From assembly GCF_000006405.1 (NCBI RefSeq), contig NW_003211646.1:124001-188000 (forward strand): a stretch of 64,000 bases of DNA, written 5' to 3'. The notes under the pieces are model-generated. The model made no database searches. It was not told the DNA's origin and worked only from the letters and a program-made list of their open reading frames with translations. Both the position numbers and the translations under genes were made by a program. Positions 35,261 through 46,967 of this stretch are shown piece after piece. Source of the DNA: Perkinsus marinus ATCC 50983 (Eukaryota > Perkinsozoa > Perkinsida > Perkinsidae). Every line of letters begins with the position of its first letter. The first letter of the stretch is position 1.

Positions 35261-36850
35261 TGATAAAAAGCTTTGAAATTAATGTAACGGAGGAGTACCT
35301 CTACTGAAAGAATTAGACATATCACACAAAGCATTCTCATTGATGCTGATCTTTTATAACACATACGCCCTAGATCCTTGCGAGAATTCAAAACAACCAA
35401 CAATTATAAGGTGAAGAGAACAAGAGTAGTCCCACCAGGTTAGACTACCACTGCCAATCGTCATAAAACATTTCAGACAAATCACACAATTTGGGATGAA
35501 GCTAGATGAGAAAAATATACATACTTTTTCAACAGTGGTGGGTTCGCTCTATGAGACATGAGCCCGAATGACAACGATGGTCTGAGAGAGGCTAGAGGAC
35601 GCATTAGTTCACGGCGTCTGTGGATCACGCCTTGTAGGAGTGAGCGCACGAAAGCGGTAAGTGGGTATTAAGGCCAAAGTCGATCTCAATAAGGCAGGCA
35701 CTGATCTCATTACGTTAGACCATTCTAATACCGATGGTATACTCTAGCTGGAATGCTGGCATTCAAGTATCGGAGATGAGAACGTCCCAATAAGGTCGAA
35801 GCTTGGCTCGAAACGAGAAGTATCGCTTACGATGGCGTAGCGAGATTGTCATCCATAGTCGTGCCGCACGACTCGTGGGCTATCATCAGATTTCACCAAC
35901 TCGAAGTCGTCAAAATGCCGCCAACGAGATTCACAGGCTGACAGGAATTCTACATTTCTTCGAGGTGTAGGTAATCTCAGTGGTGAGTTACTCCACTGGA
36001 GTAGATCACAACACTATGGCGAAATACGCTACTCAACATTTGGAGTAAGGTTCGGTGGATTATGCACGAAATTCTTGCCAGGAATCTTACAGCAAGATTT
36101 GGCAGATGTGCAGTAAGCTGGTTGCTGCTCTCATTGAGCCAACATTGGTATTGGTAATAAGTTATTACTAATAACTGTTCATGGACAGTTCATGGAAGTT
36201 GGCCATGAGGACAAAAATTGGCAAATATGTGTTTTCTGTGATTGCGAGCGATTTATGTTATGGTCGCCAAAATATGAATTGCTCACAATCACACGATCAT
36301 CATGTTAAGAGTCTCAACCTGAGACTCAATGTTGGTGATGTATATGACGATAATGAAGCGAGGAACTAATTTGTGCTGTTAGTTGGCAATTTACGACTCT
36401 CACCATGGTTCGCGACTCGGCTCCTCCCCACAGTGGAGATACGAAGGAGCTTGATGGTTTCGTTAGAAGCATCAATATTCGGCATAATACTGCGGATGGG
36501 TGGTCACATGTGGTGCAGTTATTTTTGGAATTGGTCCAGCTCGTGGTGAGCCAGTTGTATCTATTGTTGGATATTTTCGAGGAAGGTCGGGATCAGTATA
36601 TCCGAGTGAGTGTATAGTTCCGACTCTTGGATATTGAAATTCAGGCCTCGTCATATGTGGTCGCTTACCTTTTGGCCCGAATTTCATGATGAAAATGTGT
36701 CTGGACAGCCGTCGCTTGCTATTAAGTCGTATGCATAAGCTTCCCAGTGCGAAGTTCTCATCCATTTTATCATTGATAGGTATCGCCGATACCGTATCGG
36801 TTGTACCGCAAGTACTCTTTATACTTTATACATATTTTGTAGAGAACACG
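35261..36850. other. Gene-poor, A/T-richer region with palindromes
   Basis: No gene is supported. Overlapping palindromes GTAATAA-g-TTATTAC (36154-36168) and AGTTATT-act-AATAACT (36160-36176) are followed by a short direct repeat of GTTCATGGA. A minus-strand frame at 36472-36765 reads somewhat like protein but has no motif. Confidence 0.35.
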
Positions 36851-37323
36851 AGGATACACCCCTGGATCCTCATGAAGCTTTTTGTCTTTCTTTCGCACCA
36901 GCCAATGATATTGGCACAGTGCAGGAGGCCAAGGAGTCAGGTATCGACATGTGGTACTACTTCACTACACCGTTTCTTCTGGAACGTGGCTGCAACTACT
37001 CAACAATCTGCATGGATTTTACACACTCATTGTCATACTGTCCGTACCCGACTGTATTAGTTGGAGGGATAACCCCTCCCGGGTCATTCCATATTATATT
37101 GGTGGGGGTAACGCTACACGAAAATTCTACTTCTATCGAAATTGGTCTACGTGCTCTCCTGGAGAAGGCCAACACACGCGGCTTGATCTATGCTCTAAGG
37201 AGCTTTCTGGGCGATTCGGCGCCATGTTTCACGACAGGATTCTCCAGAGTAAGTTATCGTAGTAACTCGGGTACACAGTGCCCTGACTGTGCGTGCCACG
37301 CACTGCGTGGTCAATCAGGTTAA
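36851..37323 (+). other. Coding-like fragment, possibly a secreted protein or pseudogene
   Basis: A plus-strand frame reads HEDTPLDPHEAFCLSFAPAN and on through IDMWYYFTTPFLLERGCNYS. An overlapping frame gives SRVIPYYIGGGNATRKFYFY and then NWSTCSPGEG with further cysteines. Both look protein-like, with an N-glycosylation-type NWS and spaced cysteines, but they lie in different frames and no clean splice joins them to a start. This may be part of a gene or a decayed copy. No family was recognised. Confidence 0.25.
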
Positions 37324-37410
37324 AGTTTGACCGTTAAACCTGTCAGGTTTTCGGAGAATGTCGGGCTCTGGGGTTGAGCGGCGACCTGAGCATACAGCAA
37401 CCATCCAAGC

Positions 37411-37456
37411 TAATCCGAGTCGCTTAAGGAATGCCCAAGCCCGAATCGAACCCGGA
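37411..37456 (+). repeat. Imperfect direct repeat, copy 1
   Basis: A 46-bp unit starting TAATCCGAGTCGCTTAAGG matches copy 2 at 37606-37651 at 41 of 46 positions. All five differences are transitions. It contains GAATCGAACCC, which resembles the reverse complement of a tRNA T-arm, but no cloverleaf can be drawn around it. Confidence 0.8.
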
Positions 37457-37605
37457 CCTAGTCCATCGCTTGCCTATAGGCCAGCCGCCACCGCACACAC
37501 TCTGGTCTGATACCTCCGACCCCACTAATCATCTGTACCGAGACTCGAACAAAACGAGTCCCAGGCGAAATCCCGAAATCTTACGAATCAGACGGAGCGG
37601 CAAAC

Positions 37606-37651
37606 TAGTCCGAGTCGCTCAAGGAATGCCCAAGTCCGAATTGAACCCAGA
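37606..37651 (+). repeat. Imperfect direct repeat, copy 2
   Basis: This is the second copy, starting TAGTCCGAGTCGCTCAAGG, 195 bp downstream of copy 1. The intervening DNA has related fragments but no full third copy. Confidence 0.8.
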
Positions 37652-38413
37652 ACTCACCCGAGTTTCAACCTTCATTCCGTCAAACATTCCTCCCCTCCGC
37701 CGGGAATTGAATTTCATTTTCTCCACGTTCTCTCATTTGTTGAATTTGACATTAGAGAGATGTAGTCTGAGACGTTGACTGATAGGCAATCTCCGGCATA
37801 AATGTAAATCCAGTCTTTCCTGAATGACGCTTCGGTTCTTCAATCCAACACTCTGAGTCGGAGGAATTTCTAGTTGTGAGGAAGCTATGTTGGCTCGCAG
37901 GACAATTGCGCCTCAAATATACTCGTGTTTCCCACGTTCATTCTAGTTTTCCGCGTATGGGGTTCCCGCTCGTAGTGACGGACTTATGTCTATCCTTTCT
38001 GTGATTTGTTCCTGAGGAGCAAGCATGGCATATCTGACTAGAAATGACGTCGTGATGCATGACAATCGATCGAAGAAGATGTCTCACGCTGAAGATGCAA
38101 TGTAGTGTTTAGCGTTCTTTTCTAAGGGGAAGCCACCTTGGAGTGACCATTGTGTCGTGAGTTGTGGGCTCCGTTTCGTGGAGTATACGAAATTGATGCA
38201 CAGTTCCTCCAGCAAGTGGTCTGATGTCTATCAGTAGTCCTCGGGGAGGTCTTTACCGACCCAGGAGACACCGTCGGAAGAGATGGCCGGTGGCTGTGGA
38301 CGGACACTACCGCGTGTCTGTTGGAAGGGGCGGCACTGATGGGGTAGTATGAGCCGGAGGGGATGCGTTCAAATCAGTCGTGAGGCCGTCGTAGGATCTA
38401 CTTTCAGTCCTCG
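37652..38413. other. Upstream region of the Rab-GAP gene
   Basis: No independent gene is seen. The first exon of the TBC gene should lie here, because the main open frame enters at a CTTTCAG splice-acceptor-like site (about 38406) and has no ATG before its conserved part. Confidence 0.35.
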
Positions 38414-41212
38414 GTGACGTCCCCTACCATATCGAGCACGACGCAAGACAATCCTTGCTCGTCGTCCTCCTCCTGCTCGAAGCATCATCATTGCTCAGAA
38501 CCTTTGGAGGGTCTGGCCGATCAAGCCAGTGGTTCTTCAGCGAGCCACTCTGCTCGATCACCACGCTCTATTGTTGGTGATATTCAAGCCGTCCCGATTC
38601 CGACATCCTCCACCTCTCTTTTAGAGCTAGCCTTGACTGTTGCTATTCCCAGAGGGTACCTTCCAATGAAAGATGTCGTGAAGTGTAGCGAACTAGTCTG
38701 CTGCCGATGGCGGTCTCTTGGGCAGAGGAAGTGGTTGAAGATGGCTGTGTGCCATTGCTCGGTAGAGGATGGGGAGGAGAGGCGATGGTTCTGGATGGAG
38801 TACTGTGCCCGAGCTCGGGAGTTGCCTCTGTTGAGTGATTTCAATGGCGACTTCCAGAGATGTTATGATTACTATCTTCACTCGGGAGTAGATGAGCATA
38901 GCGAGCTGAGGCATGAGATAACGCGAGACGTTCGCCGTACACTACCAACGCACGAGCTCTTCGTGAAGGATGAAGGAGCGATCCATGAGAAACTGGAAAG
39001 TGTTCTCATCGCTGCTGCCAATGCTAACCCAGCCGTCGGGTAATACCACAACTTGACAGGTAGTCCGATACGTCTCCACGATCAGGTACTGTCAGGGCAT
39101 GAACTTCATAGCTGCTGTCTTGCTCATACACCTGGATCTCAATCCCGCTCACGCCTTCATCATGATGCAATGCTTACTGGACAACTACCATTATAGATAT
39201 CTTTTCTCGCCAGGCGTACCACTACTGCCTTTAAGAATGTACAGTGGTAGTTGTCGGAGCGGCGTCAATGGCACCTTTTCAGGCGACAGTTCTCCTGTGT
39301 TGCTCGACAGAATCTCCCTGGGCTGTGGCATCATCTCAATAGCCACTCCTTCACGATGGATGTTTTCGCCCAGCAGTGGGTGATGACCCTATTCGGGTAC
39401 TATGTCGATGCTGACTTTCTGAAATACGTCTATGATCTATTTTTTCTCTGTGGATGGAAAGCCGTGTTCAAGACTGGTAATCATATCGATGGTAGTGGTA
39501 AGCATGGTGGTGTTTGATAGGCATGGCTATTCTCACGGCTCTAGAGCCAAAACTACTTAGGATGAATATGGAGGAAATATCTAGGTATATGCAGGTGAGT
39601 CGCTATCCGACTGCGCGGCGGAGTCTCTGTCCAGAATTCAAAGCACGGTACGGAATTCTTGGGGCCTGCTGATGATGATGTCGACATGAGATTGGCCCAG
39701 GAGAGGGCCATGTTTAAGATACTGGATGGGTGTAAGGTAGGGGTGACACCGAGGCCGATAGACAGCGTTTGAAGGGTAACTGCAGGTTACGAATCGAAAT
39801 TTGATAGAGTACGCTGGAGAGTTCCAGACAGCCCGCTTACTCGAGGCGATCAAAAACATCCCCGCCAACCTCTTGGATGAGGACCATCCTAGTAGGAGGC
39901 ACTTCTTATAGTTAGTGGCATTAGCTGAAGCTTAGATACACCAAGCTCGGATGTGGTAGTGCCGGGCAGAGAGGAGCTGAGCTCCTCATCGCGGTCTTTA
40001 CGCGAGAGGCTGAGTGATAGTCTGAATAGTATCCAAGGGGCGATATTGAGGAGGAATCTCTCCACTGATGAGACGGGTAGTCATCACTCGGATAGTAGTC
40101 ATGGGAAACAAACAGCTAGTGATGGAGTAGAGGTGCGACAGGACGCGGGTATTGGACGTGTCGCATATTCCTACGATGGCAGGTGGACTCGCCGATACCA
40201 TTGGGTGTTATAGGATTCTCGATAGAGCCTCCGGGAGATCTTGTTATTGATACTAACGCGCTCATTACGAAGAACAAACCTCTATGGCGGGAGCGGCAAC
40301 CATCTAGTGACTGTATGCAAGCATTACTCGTCAAGGTGTATTGGATTATATTTCAGCGCCTAGTAGCTCCTCTATACGCGTGCCGCTACGACAAGTATCT
40401 CGACTCAAACGCGTCATCAAAGCACGGAATGAGCAGCTCGGACAAGATATGGCGGTGCTCACGAGCAGACTCTCCAACTTTGAGGTGCGCTCACTGGGAG
40501 GGGCATTCGGTGCTGACATACGACTTGATAGATAAAGAGACTCCTCCCGGCTGAAAGACGTAGAGATGAGCTCGCGATATCCCGAGATCGAATGTTGGCT
40601 CAGTATCGCATGCTCCAGCAGAGGAAGCTCGTCCTGTCGGCGAAGCTGCAGGAGAGGGCTCGGGAGTCGGTCTTCCTCGAGAGCCCATCATCGGCCATCT
40701 CAGCCGCCGACCTTTCACCGTTCTCTCGAACATTGCCGGTTGCCAAGCTTACGCGCCGACGAGCTTCGTCTGATTTCAATGAGCGTATGGAGGGTGTGGA
40801 TGATATGACTCTCTTGCGGATACCATCATCTCCCACTGACCTTCGCCGCCGGGATTCTAGTACTGTTGACGACGTCAGAGAGGGAGAACCTCTACAGGTG
40901 AGCACCCCTGGTAGCGCCTCGGGAATTTGTGCTTGATTTTAGAGGACGCTCGAAAGAGTGATTCAAGTTGAGAGGGAATGCCATACTTCTAAGGAAGCTC
41001 TCTCTCAAAAGTGTGAGGAATATCGGGCAGCTCTCAACGAGTGAGTGTACGAGTTGACAGGTGGAGGGTCGACTTGTCCGCGCAGGTGCCGAGAGCTGGA
41101 GGAAGTTAAACGGCGTTATGTTGAGCAGACAACGCAGTTCATATCGGATATGGAAGTGACCATCCAAGAGCTGGTGAGCAGGATCCAATTTGATCACGAC
41201 CTGTGGTGGTAA
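38414..41212 (+). CDS. TBC-domain Rab GTPase-activating protein with coiled-coil tail
   Basis: After a Ser-rich N-terminus comes an F-box-like segment (LPMKDVVKCSELVCCRWRSL, about 38670-38730). The TBC domain follows: RRWFWMEYCARARELP, then ITRDVRRTLPTHELF with the arginine finger of the IxxDxxRT motif. A GTAATA...ATCAG intron ends at about 39080 and leads to VGYCQGMNFIAAVLLIHLD with the glutamine finger. Later exons give SFTMDVFAQQWVMTLFGYYV and DLFFLCGWKAVFK. Both catalytic fingers are intact, so GAP activity on a Rab is expected. From about 39950 the sequence turns Ser-rich and then coiled coil (AVLTSRLSNFE, RMLAQYRMLQQRKLVLSAKL, RELEEVKRRYVEQTTQFISD) to a TAA at 41210. The start is unresolved; the frame opens upstream of 38414 without an ATG. 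Confidence 0.8.
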
Positions 41213-42177
41213 CAGTGGGTTGCTTGTTAGGTTTGGTCGACCATAGGTGGATCAGCTTATCGCCCACGACAGCTCTCTCCCAGGTGGTCTCATTGAAAGC
41301 ATTGAAAGTGTTCTGTAAACTTCATACGAGTGTCAATTTTTCTCAGAAGGACGATTTGTGTTCACCAGGACAACGTTTGAGTTTAGCAATTGTCACTTAT
41401 GTTTGATTGGAGTTAGATCCTACAGGTCCCGTTGGATCTGTCTGTCTTGTCATACCCGTTAGACGGCTTGTTATGCAGCTCAGCTTAACAAGATGTATTG
41501 TTAATTGATTCGACACTCGTTGAGTCTTTGTCCCACCAATTCCAGTATCGGATATTAACCTGTTGGCAGTAGGAGTGATAAAACACTACGGGTTTCGCGG
41601 CGAACAATTGAAACTTTCGAATATCTTGCTGCTGAGTTCGCATATCAGTAAAATGGTTAGTCGACAGCATCTAAGAGTTTGATAGGACTTGAGCTTCCTA
41701 GACTCCCATTCTCACCGTACACTCATTATCATCTCGAGTGATCTGCGGAATCGTAAGACGCAGACGTGTTCCTATGGAACTCGCACGGTGATCCGTCAGT
41801 TCCTTGCCACTACCAACACGACCAGCAGAAACTCTTCTGAAACACTCCGAAAGAACATGTAATGCATAATCATCATCGTCGTCATCGGCCAGACAGACGA
41901 TGTACTGCCTCCTTCTGTTTCATGGCCGCCTCCTGCTGTCGAGACATGATTCTGTTTTCTGGAACCCAGAATTTCTCAGGACTTCTTCGTTTATGCTCGG
42001 AATGCGGGTAACGGATATACCTGATCCCTCGCATCAGGGAATACCCATCAGGCCCGACCCCACATCAAATTGTGGAAGAGTTGCAGTTTAATCTGCTCCA
42101 GTTCAGTGAGGTCTTGGCGGAATTGATTGTGGTACCTGCCTCGTGTCTATCCATACCACTCCACAGCCAAATGCCAA
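41213..42177. other. Intergenic region, no gene supported
   Basis: This is the convergent space between the Rab-GAP gene (+) and a small minus-strand gene. Only short uninformative open frames are present. Confidence 0.4.
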
Positions 42178-42802
42178 TCACATGACGTGTAGTTTGAGCT
42201 CCTTTGGAAGGGCTTCCGGCTCACTCTTTATAGCCTCATCGTATAGCTCAGCCGGCAGCTGGGCAATTGCTGCATGTGCTAGGCGTTCAGCTTCCTCCTC
42301 GTGTTTTCTAAAGGGAGAAGATGATACCCTCGAGGAGTGCAGTTAGATCTACCTAAAGTTTTCAGTGTACTTCCGTTGCATGTCCTGGAAGCGTCCAATC
42401 TCCTCCTCATACTCTTTCCTGTCGCTCTCAGCATCCTCCGGCTTGAGTGGAGAGAATATGAAGTTCATAAGAGCCTCGATCTAAGTGGGATATACTCAAC
42501 CACAACTTCAGCGACGTATAAGAAGACGGTGATATGATGGGCAGTCTCACCTGTTCTGGATTGCTGAAGAAGCGAGTGGTGACGCGTACGTACTCGCGGG
42601 GAATGTAGGGTACCAGCTCAGAGCCAGGGGCCATCGCATCGGTCTACACAGTCATGCACTCCATCTAACCAGGAGCAGGGCTTACAACTTTCTTGGCAGA
42701 GGGCTGGAAGCGTCCCTTAGCCTTCTGTTTCTTCAGCTTCCTCATGGGTAATTCGACTCTGCTACTCTGTCGAAGGAGACTTATACCACCCCGCGCAGTC
42801 AT
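42178..42802 (-). CDS. Small basic-N-terminus protein, four exons, probably mitochondrial
   Basis: All four exons join cleanly: MTARGGISLLRQSSRVELP on through QPSAKKV, then TDAMAPGSELVPYIPREYVR to NPEQ, then IEALMNFIFSPLKPEDAESD to TENF, and finally KHEEEAERLAHAAIAQLPAE to LKLHVM. The predicted protein is about 150 residues. The introns are flanked by GTAAGC...GTAG, GTGAGA...TTAG and GTAGAT...TTTAG. The N-terminus is Arg/Ser/Leu-rich and free of acidic residues, like a mitochondrial presequence, and the rest is charged and helical. A mitochondrial ribosomal or assembly protein is a guess from composition. The exon structure itself is well supported. Confidence 0.7.
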
Positions 42803-43543
42803 GTCAACAAACTAACTAAACTCACAGACAAATGGGAGCTCTGACAGCCCTTGCCGTCCCCACACCACTCGTACCCCTCCCTGGTTAATGAGTATGATGA
42901 TGGTTATCATTATTGCTGATGAATCATCCACGACAGGCGAGCATGTACTACTAGGCCTTCGTGACGAAGTGGCGGAGCTCGATTAGCCCGCATCTTTTGA
43001 TTGTGATGTTGGGAAATAATGATCGTTTTGGAGATGTGATGATCAGAAGTGATTTTCAATTGCGCTCGTCATGGTCATTTGGTAGTCATAGATCTCGAAT
43101 CGCGCACCAAACTCTATCCTGGAGTTAGTCCCCGGGTTGGACATTTTCCGCCAAAACTTGTTTTCGCACAAGTTTTTTGAAGCTAGAATGATGGATGTAA
43201 GAATATAGTATTTCTCGCGCTCGGAGACCAGAACCATAGAAAGGACATCTGGCGCGGATAGATAGCATCAGCCGCTTTCCCTTTTACTACTTACATACTT
43301 CACCAAGTGGCATACTACACAGACTCAGCTCCATAGCTTAACCTTACCGTCCCACCCAGCTGCTGCAGTGTAGTCCACTATGCCCTTCCTAGTTGGTAAG
43401 CAGTAGACTCTCCAACTGTACTCCATAATGATCTCACTGAAGGCAGTGATGACTCGTTAAGCTGAAAAGAATATCTCGATATTGCTACATTCAGGAGGAA
43501 AACTCAAACTCGACAATAGAGGAGTAGACGGTAAGGTCAATGA
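42803..43543. other. Intergenic region with a short hairpin
   Basis: No gene is seen. A perfect hairpin AAAACTTG/CAAGTTTT with an 8-nt loop lies at 43153-43176. Confidence 0.45.
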
Positions 43544-44541
43544 TCACTGAGTAGGGCATGCATTAGGAACAGCCCCAGCATCGGTATTCTTCACACGCCG
43601 TCGACGAGGCTCTCTGCTCACCGGCCCTAGTGAGAACTTCGGTCTGCCATTTGGCATTCCAGGGTTAGTACTACAATTGCTCGAATCGTGCGAGTCCATA
43701 TCTGCTGATCTATTGGATGCGCGAGAAGAAGCAGCTTCGCTAACGCATCCTGGGGAGGACCTCAAGTCAAGTACACCACTATCTTCAAGACCACTCCTCC
43801 TTGACCTCAATGAGCTCCTCGGCTCCGTTTGCAGTATCGATCTCACAGGTGTAGTACACTTACGCATAGTGGAAGAACACTCACTCGTGTCGTAGGTCTC
43901 AAAGTAGTCCATAATTTCACTCGGAGCCCAACCAAGGTCCACATCCAATGTTGTCGAGGAGGTAGATGCTTTGACATCAGTACTACTAGGTGCCTGCTCC
44001 AGTACCGCACCGGCTTCATCGTTCTCTAATGCCCATGATATGGCACTATGAAGGGCTTGCTGGAGATGTCGTATGGTGTTCTCTCTGTCAACAACAAGAA
44101 GTGCGCCATCGCGAATTCTATCTTCCAGTTCTCGTTTGAGTCGGGCATTTTCGACGCGCAACTTGTCCAGTTCGCTGCGGGACCTTTCCGCTTCACATAC
44201 CGCCCCTCGTTCCCCCGCACGAGACACCTCAAGATCAGTTGATGCAGAAGCCAATTCGCGCTGCCGTTCACGGAGGCTGTCGGCTGCCTGAAAAAGGATT
44301 GCTTGGACGCACTGAAATTAGCGTTTGTTACTTCTGCTAGTTGGCTTTTAAGGGCAGCCCTCTCCCGCTCAAGCTGATCGATTTCATCAGCCATTCTGGT
44401 CTCGGTGAGCTTCCGTCGATGTAGCTCTTTGAGGAGACGACTACACTCCTCTGAAGAGCCCACCTTAGAGCCTGGAGGAGTGGCGATGCTGAAGTTCTGA
44501 CTGTGTGCATTGTTATCAGCATCCCATTGGATGTAGGACAT
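43544..44541 (-). CDS. Coiled-coil protein of unknown function
   Basis: Exon 1 (ATG 44541) encodes MSYIQWDADNNAHSQNFSIA and then coiled coil (RMADEIDQLERERAALKSQL). A 44-nt intron (GTAACA...TTTCAG, about 44287-44330) joins it to AADSLRERQRELASASTDLE and a second coiled coil (LRVENARLKRELEDRIRDGA). The C-terminal half is Ser-rich, with MDYFETYDTSECSSTMRKC in the middle and a basic end (SREPRRRRVKNTD), stopping at 43544. The predicted length is about 320 residues. Coiled coil plus a disordered phospho-site-rich tail suggests a cytoskeletal or scaffold role, but there is no family match. Confidence 0.65.
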
Positions 44542-45821
44542 ACTGGAGTAGAGATGGCAAGGCCTCTATCCACACAACTCGACAGGATGGCCAAACTCTC
44601 AGACGGCCACACTATGAGGATCTCTCTCGAACGCTAGGCGGGATTGCATTAACGAAGCTGAAGATGCCACACTAGGAGTTGATCGAATATCGAGCTCTCA
44701 GTACAGTCCGATTAAGTTTCACCCCTCGACCTAGCCACTAACGTTCAACGATGCCCCTTAGTCGTTCTAATTATTATCAATTTCATCGATACGATGCACG
44801 AAAACACACAACGCTAGCGCTAGACTACTAGTAGTACCCCTACAAGTAGCGTTCTCCACTAAGTAGCTACACACGAAAGAATACAGTCTCATATAAAAGA
44901 GGTGTGTTTGATACGACGCGTTGTTAGGATCTGATATGAATTACAAGGGCAGTAGTGAACGCGAACTAGGAGATGATGATGCCAGGGATCACTAGGGTTC
45001 TAGGAACATCCACTGAGGGGGGATTAGAAGGCCAGTTCATGAACTGAGACGATCATACCTTATATCGCACTTGCAGCGGTTCGTATCCTACGAGGAGCTC
45101 ATATGTGCGTGTTGTCAGGCTGATGTGGGGAAACTAATCTATTTGCTAACAATAAATGCAAATAAGGCAGTTGTATTTCTCTCCGCTGTATCGTACCATA
45201 ATGGCTATCGTAGCTAATGAGAATGAGAGTAAGGGTTCACAGAATAAGATGATCGTATACAGGAGATAGAGTTGTACTAGATTGTCCTAAAGTTTAAATC
45301 CAAAGACAACACGACGATTATAGGTGCGTAAAAAAGTCGTGAAACGATTAATCGAATCGGATTTTTTCGCATGTTTTAAAACGGTCTTTGTGCATCAGCG
45401 GGCTTAGATCTTGAGCTTCGCATTCCCTGTCTTAGAAGTGCTTTCTGACATCATCCGCGATTCTGCCAAGTCTTTTAGAGGGATCTCCTGGGTGTCGAGA
45501 GCATCGAAATCCAAATTGATATCAAGCTCGAAAATATTTCGAGTTCTATTGACCTTTCTTCCCTAACAGCATGTAGTCCATGCTTATCGTCATCGGGTCG
45601 ACCTTGTGATGGCCAGTGCCCTCGGTAGACTCTTGTTCCTGTGAACTATGGCGTAATAGTATACGCTAACACCATCTCGTAGTGTATCCATTACTATCGC
45701 TTATCGGAGTACAAGTAAATGAATTGAAAGATCATTCGAGTAGGGCATAGTGGTCGTGTCAGTCAGTGTGAGTCACATCGTCGTTAGGAACTTCATCATA
45801 AGCAGTTCGATTGGCTTCACA
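44542..45821. other. Divergent intergenic region
   Basis: This lies between the 5' ends of the coiled-coil gene (-) and the AP2 gene (+), so it should hold both promoters. No gene is seen. A short palindrome CTCGAAA-ata-TTTCGAG lies at 45527-45543. Confidence 0.45.
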
Positions 45822-46967
45822 ATGGCTTTGAATGATGATTTGTCATTAACATCATGGGATAAGACAGAGGACCCGACTGTTGTCTTGGACCTCCCCTTCG
45901 ACACCCCTACTACCCTACCACAGCCCCCATCGTCCCAAGGCCCGGGACTAGAGCTGCCTACCTCCCCTAGTGGGACTCTATCGACTTGTTCGTCAAGTGA
46001 TGTTGCCTATGGTATGTCCTCACCTCCTTTTAGTGCCGTTCCCCCACTAAGTGCTCTAGAGGCCCCGAATGCTGCTCTTACTTCTACTCCTCAGCAAAGT
46101 GCCTCGGGCTTCCTAGGTGCTGGTCTCCCCTCTACGGGTTTGTCTACCGCGTTCGTCAACTCCCCGTCCGATAGCGTATTATCAACGATCGGCCAGGAGC
46201 CCGGACTCGATGCCTTGAGCCGTATAATAGCTGCCAGGTGTGTTGACCCACTCACTCTGCCGCAGGCCGCTGTACAGGACTACAATGATGATGACCACAA
46301 ACAACAGCAGCCGGCTCCAAAGAGGGCTAGAGCTGCGGAATCTCAGCAGTATGATGGTGATGCTCTGTGGGGAAGTGGACTGACTGCTCCTAGTGCTGGT
46401 GGTAGCTTGCCTCCTCCTCCGACACAGCGTCCTACCTTACAGCAGAGTGGTGGTCTTAGCCCCTATATGATGCTGAATTCCATGCGTAAAAAGGAGTATG
46501 CTGCGCCCCCTGGGGTCTGGAAGAATTCAGGTGGGTACATCTCGACTGTATACGTGAATAAAAGGCGTGTTTATGGGCCTTTGCGGAAGACTTTGGCGGA
46601 GTCAGTTCGTGATAGGGAGGAAATGCTGATAGCCAAAGAGAACCATGCATCGGAAGAGGAGATACGAGAGTTGGTGGCAGCACTGAAGGGAATCAACGGT
46701 GGGGGAAGCTCACGGGCCTCTAGCAAGGGTCGAAAGCATCGTAAGCCTCGGAAGTCTAGTAAGACTAAAACCAATAGTACTACCACTACAACAACAACGA
46801 GTACTACTACCAGTAGTACAGGTAGCGAGGAAGGGCTGTTCCCCACTATTCCGGAGACCGATGCCGCCGGGCCGGCTATGGAGTTACCGTCCTTAGCGAC
46901 TCGATTTCAGAATGAGAACTACTTTGGTGGTTTCTCACCAGATGCATTCGGATTCGCCCAATATTAG
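45822..46967 (+). CDS. AP2-domain transcription factor, intronless
   Basis: The frame from ATG 45822 (MALNDDLSLTSWD) encodes about 381 residues. The open frame extends 24 codons upstream but only from a GTG. The N-terminal 200 residues are Pro/Ser/Thr-rich, like an activation region. A single AP2-like domain follows (about 46490-46630): APPGVWKNSGGYISTVYVNK, RRVYGPLRKTLAESVRDREE, then a helix MLIAKENHASEEEI. A Lys/Arg-rich stretch (RASSKGRKHRKPRKSSKTK) that could serve nuclear import is followed by a poly-Thr/Ser run encoded by ACT/ACA repeats. AP2 proteins are the main sequence-specific regulators in apicomplexans and relatives. The lack of introns is notable here. Confidence 0.75.
   Translation: MALNDDLSLTSWDKTEDPTVVLDLPFDTPTTLPQPPSSQGPGLELPTSPSGTLSTCSSSDVAYGMSSPPFSAVPPLSALEAPNAALTSTPQQSASGFLGAGLPSTGLSTAFVNSPSDSVLSTIGQEPGLDALSRIIAARCVDPLTLPQAAVQDYNDDDHKQQQPAPKRARAAESQQYDGDALWGSGLTAPSAGGSLPPPPTQRPTLQQSGGLSPYMMLNSMRKKEYAAPPGVWKNSGGYISTVYVNKRRVYGPLRKTLAESVRDREEMLIAKENHASEEEIRELVAALKGINGGGSSRASSKGRKHRKPRKSSKTKTNSTTTTTTTSTTTSSTGSEEGLFPTIPETDAAGPAMELPSLATRFQNENYFGGFSPDAFGFAQY

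Noticed and set aside
37411-37456. Possible tRNA gene on the minus strand
   Set aside because: The GGTTCGATTC motif is present, but the flanking bases do not form T-stem or acceptor stems, so I kept it only as a repeat.
44048-44291. Plus-strand open frames opposite the coiled-coil gene
   Set aside because: The minus-strand frame gives regular coiled coils on both sides of a clean 44-nt intron; the plus frames have no features.
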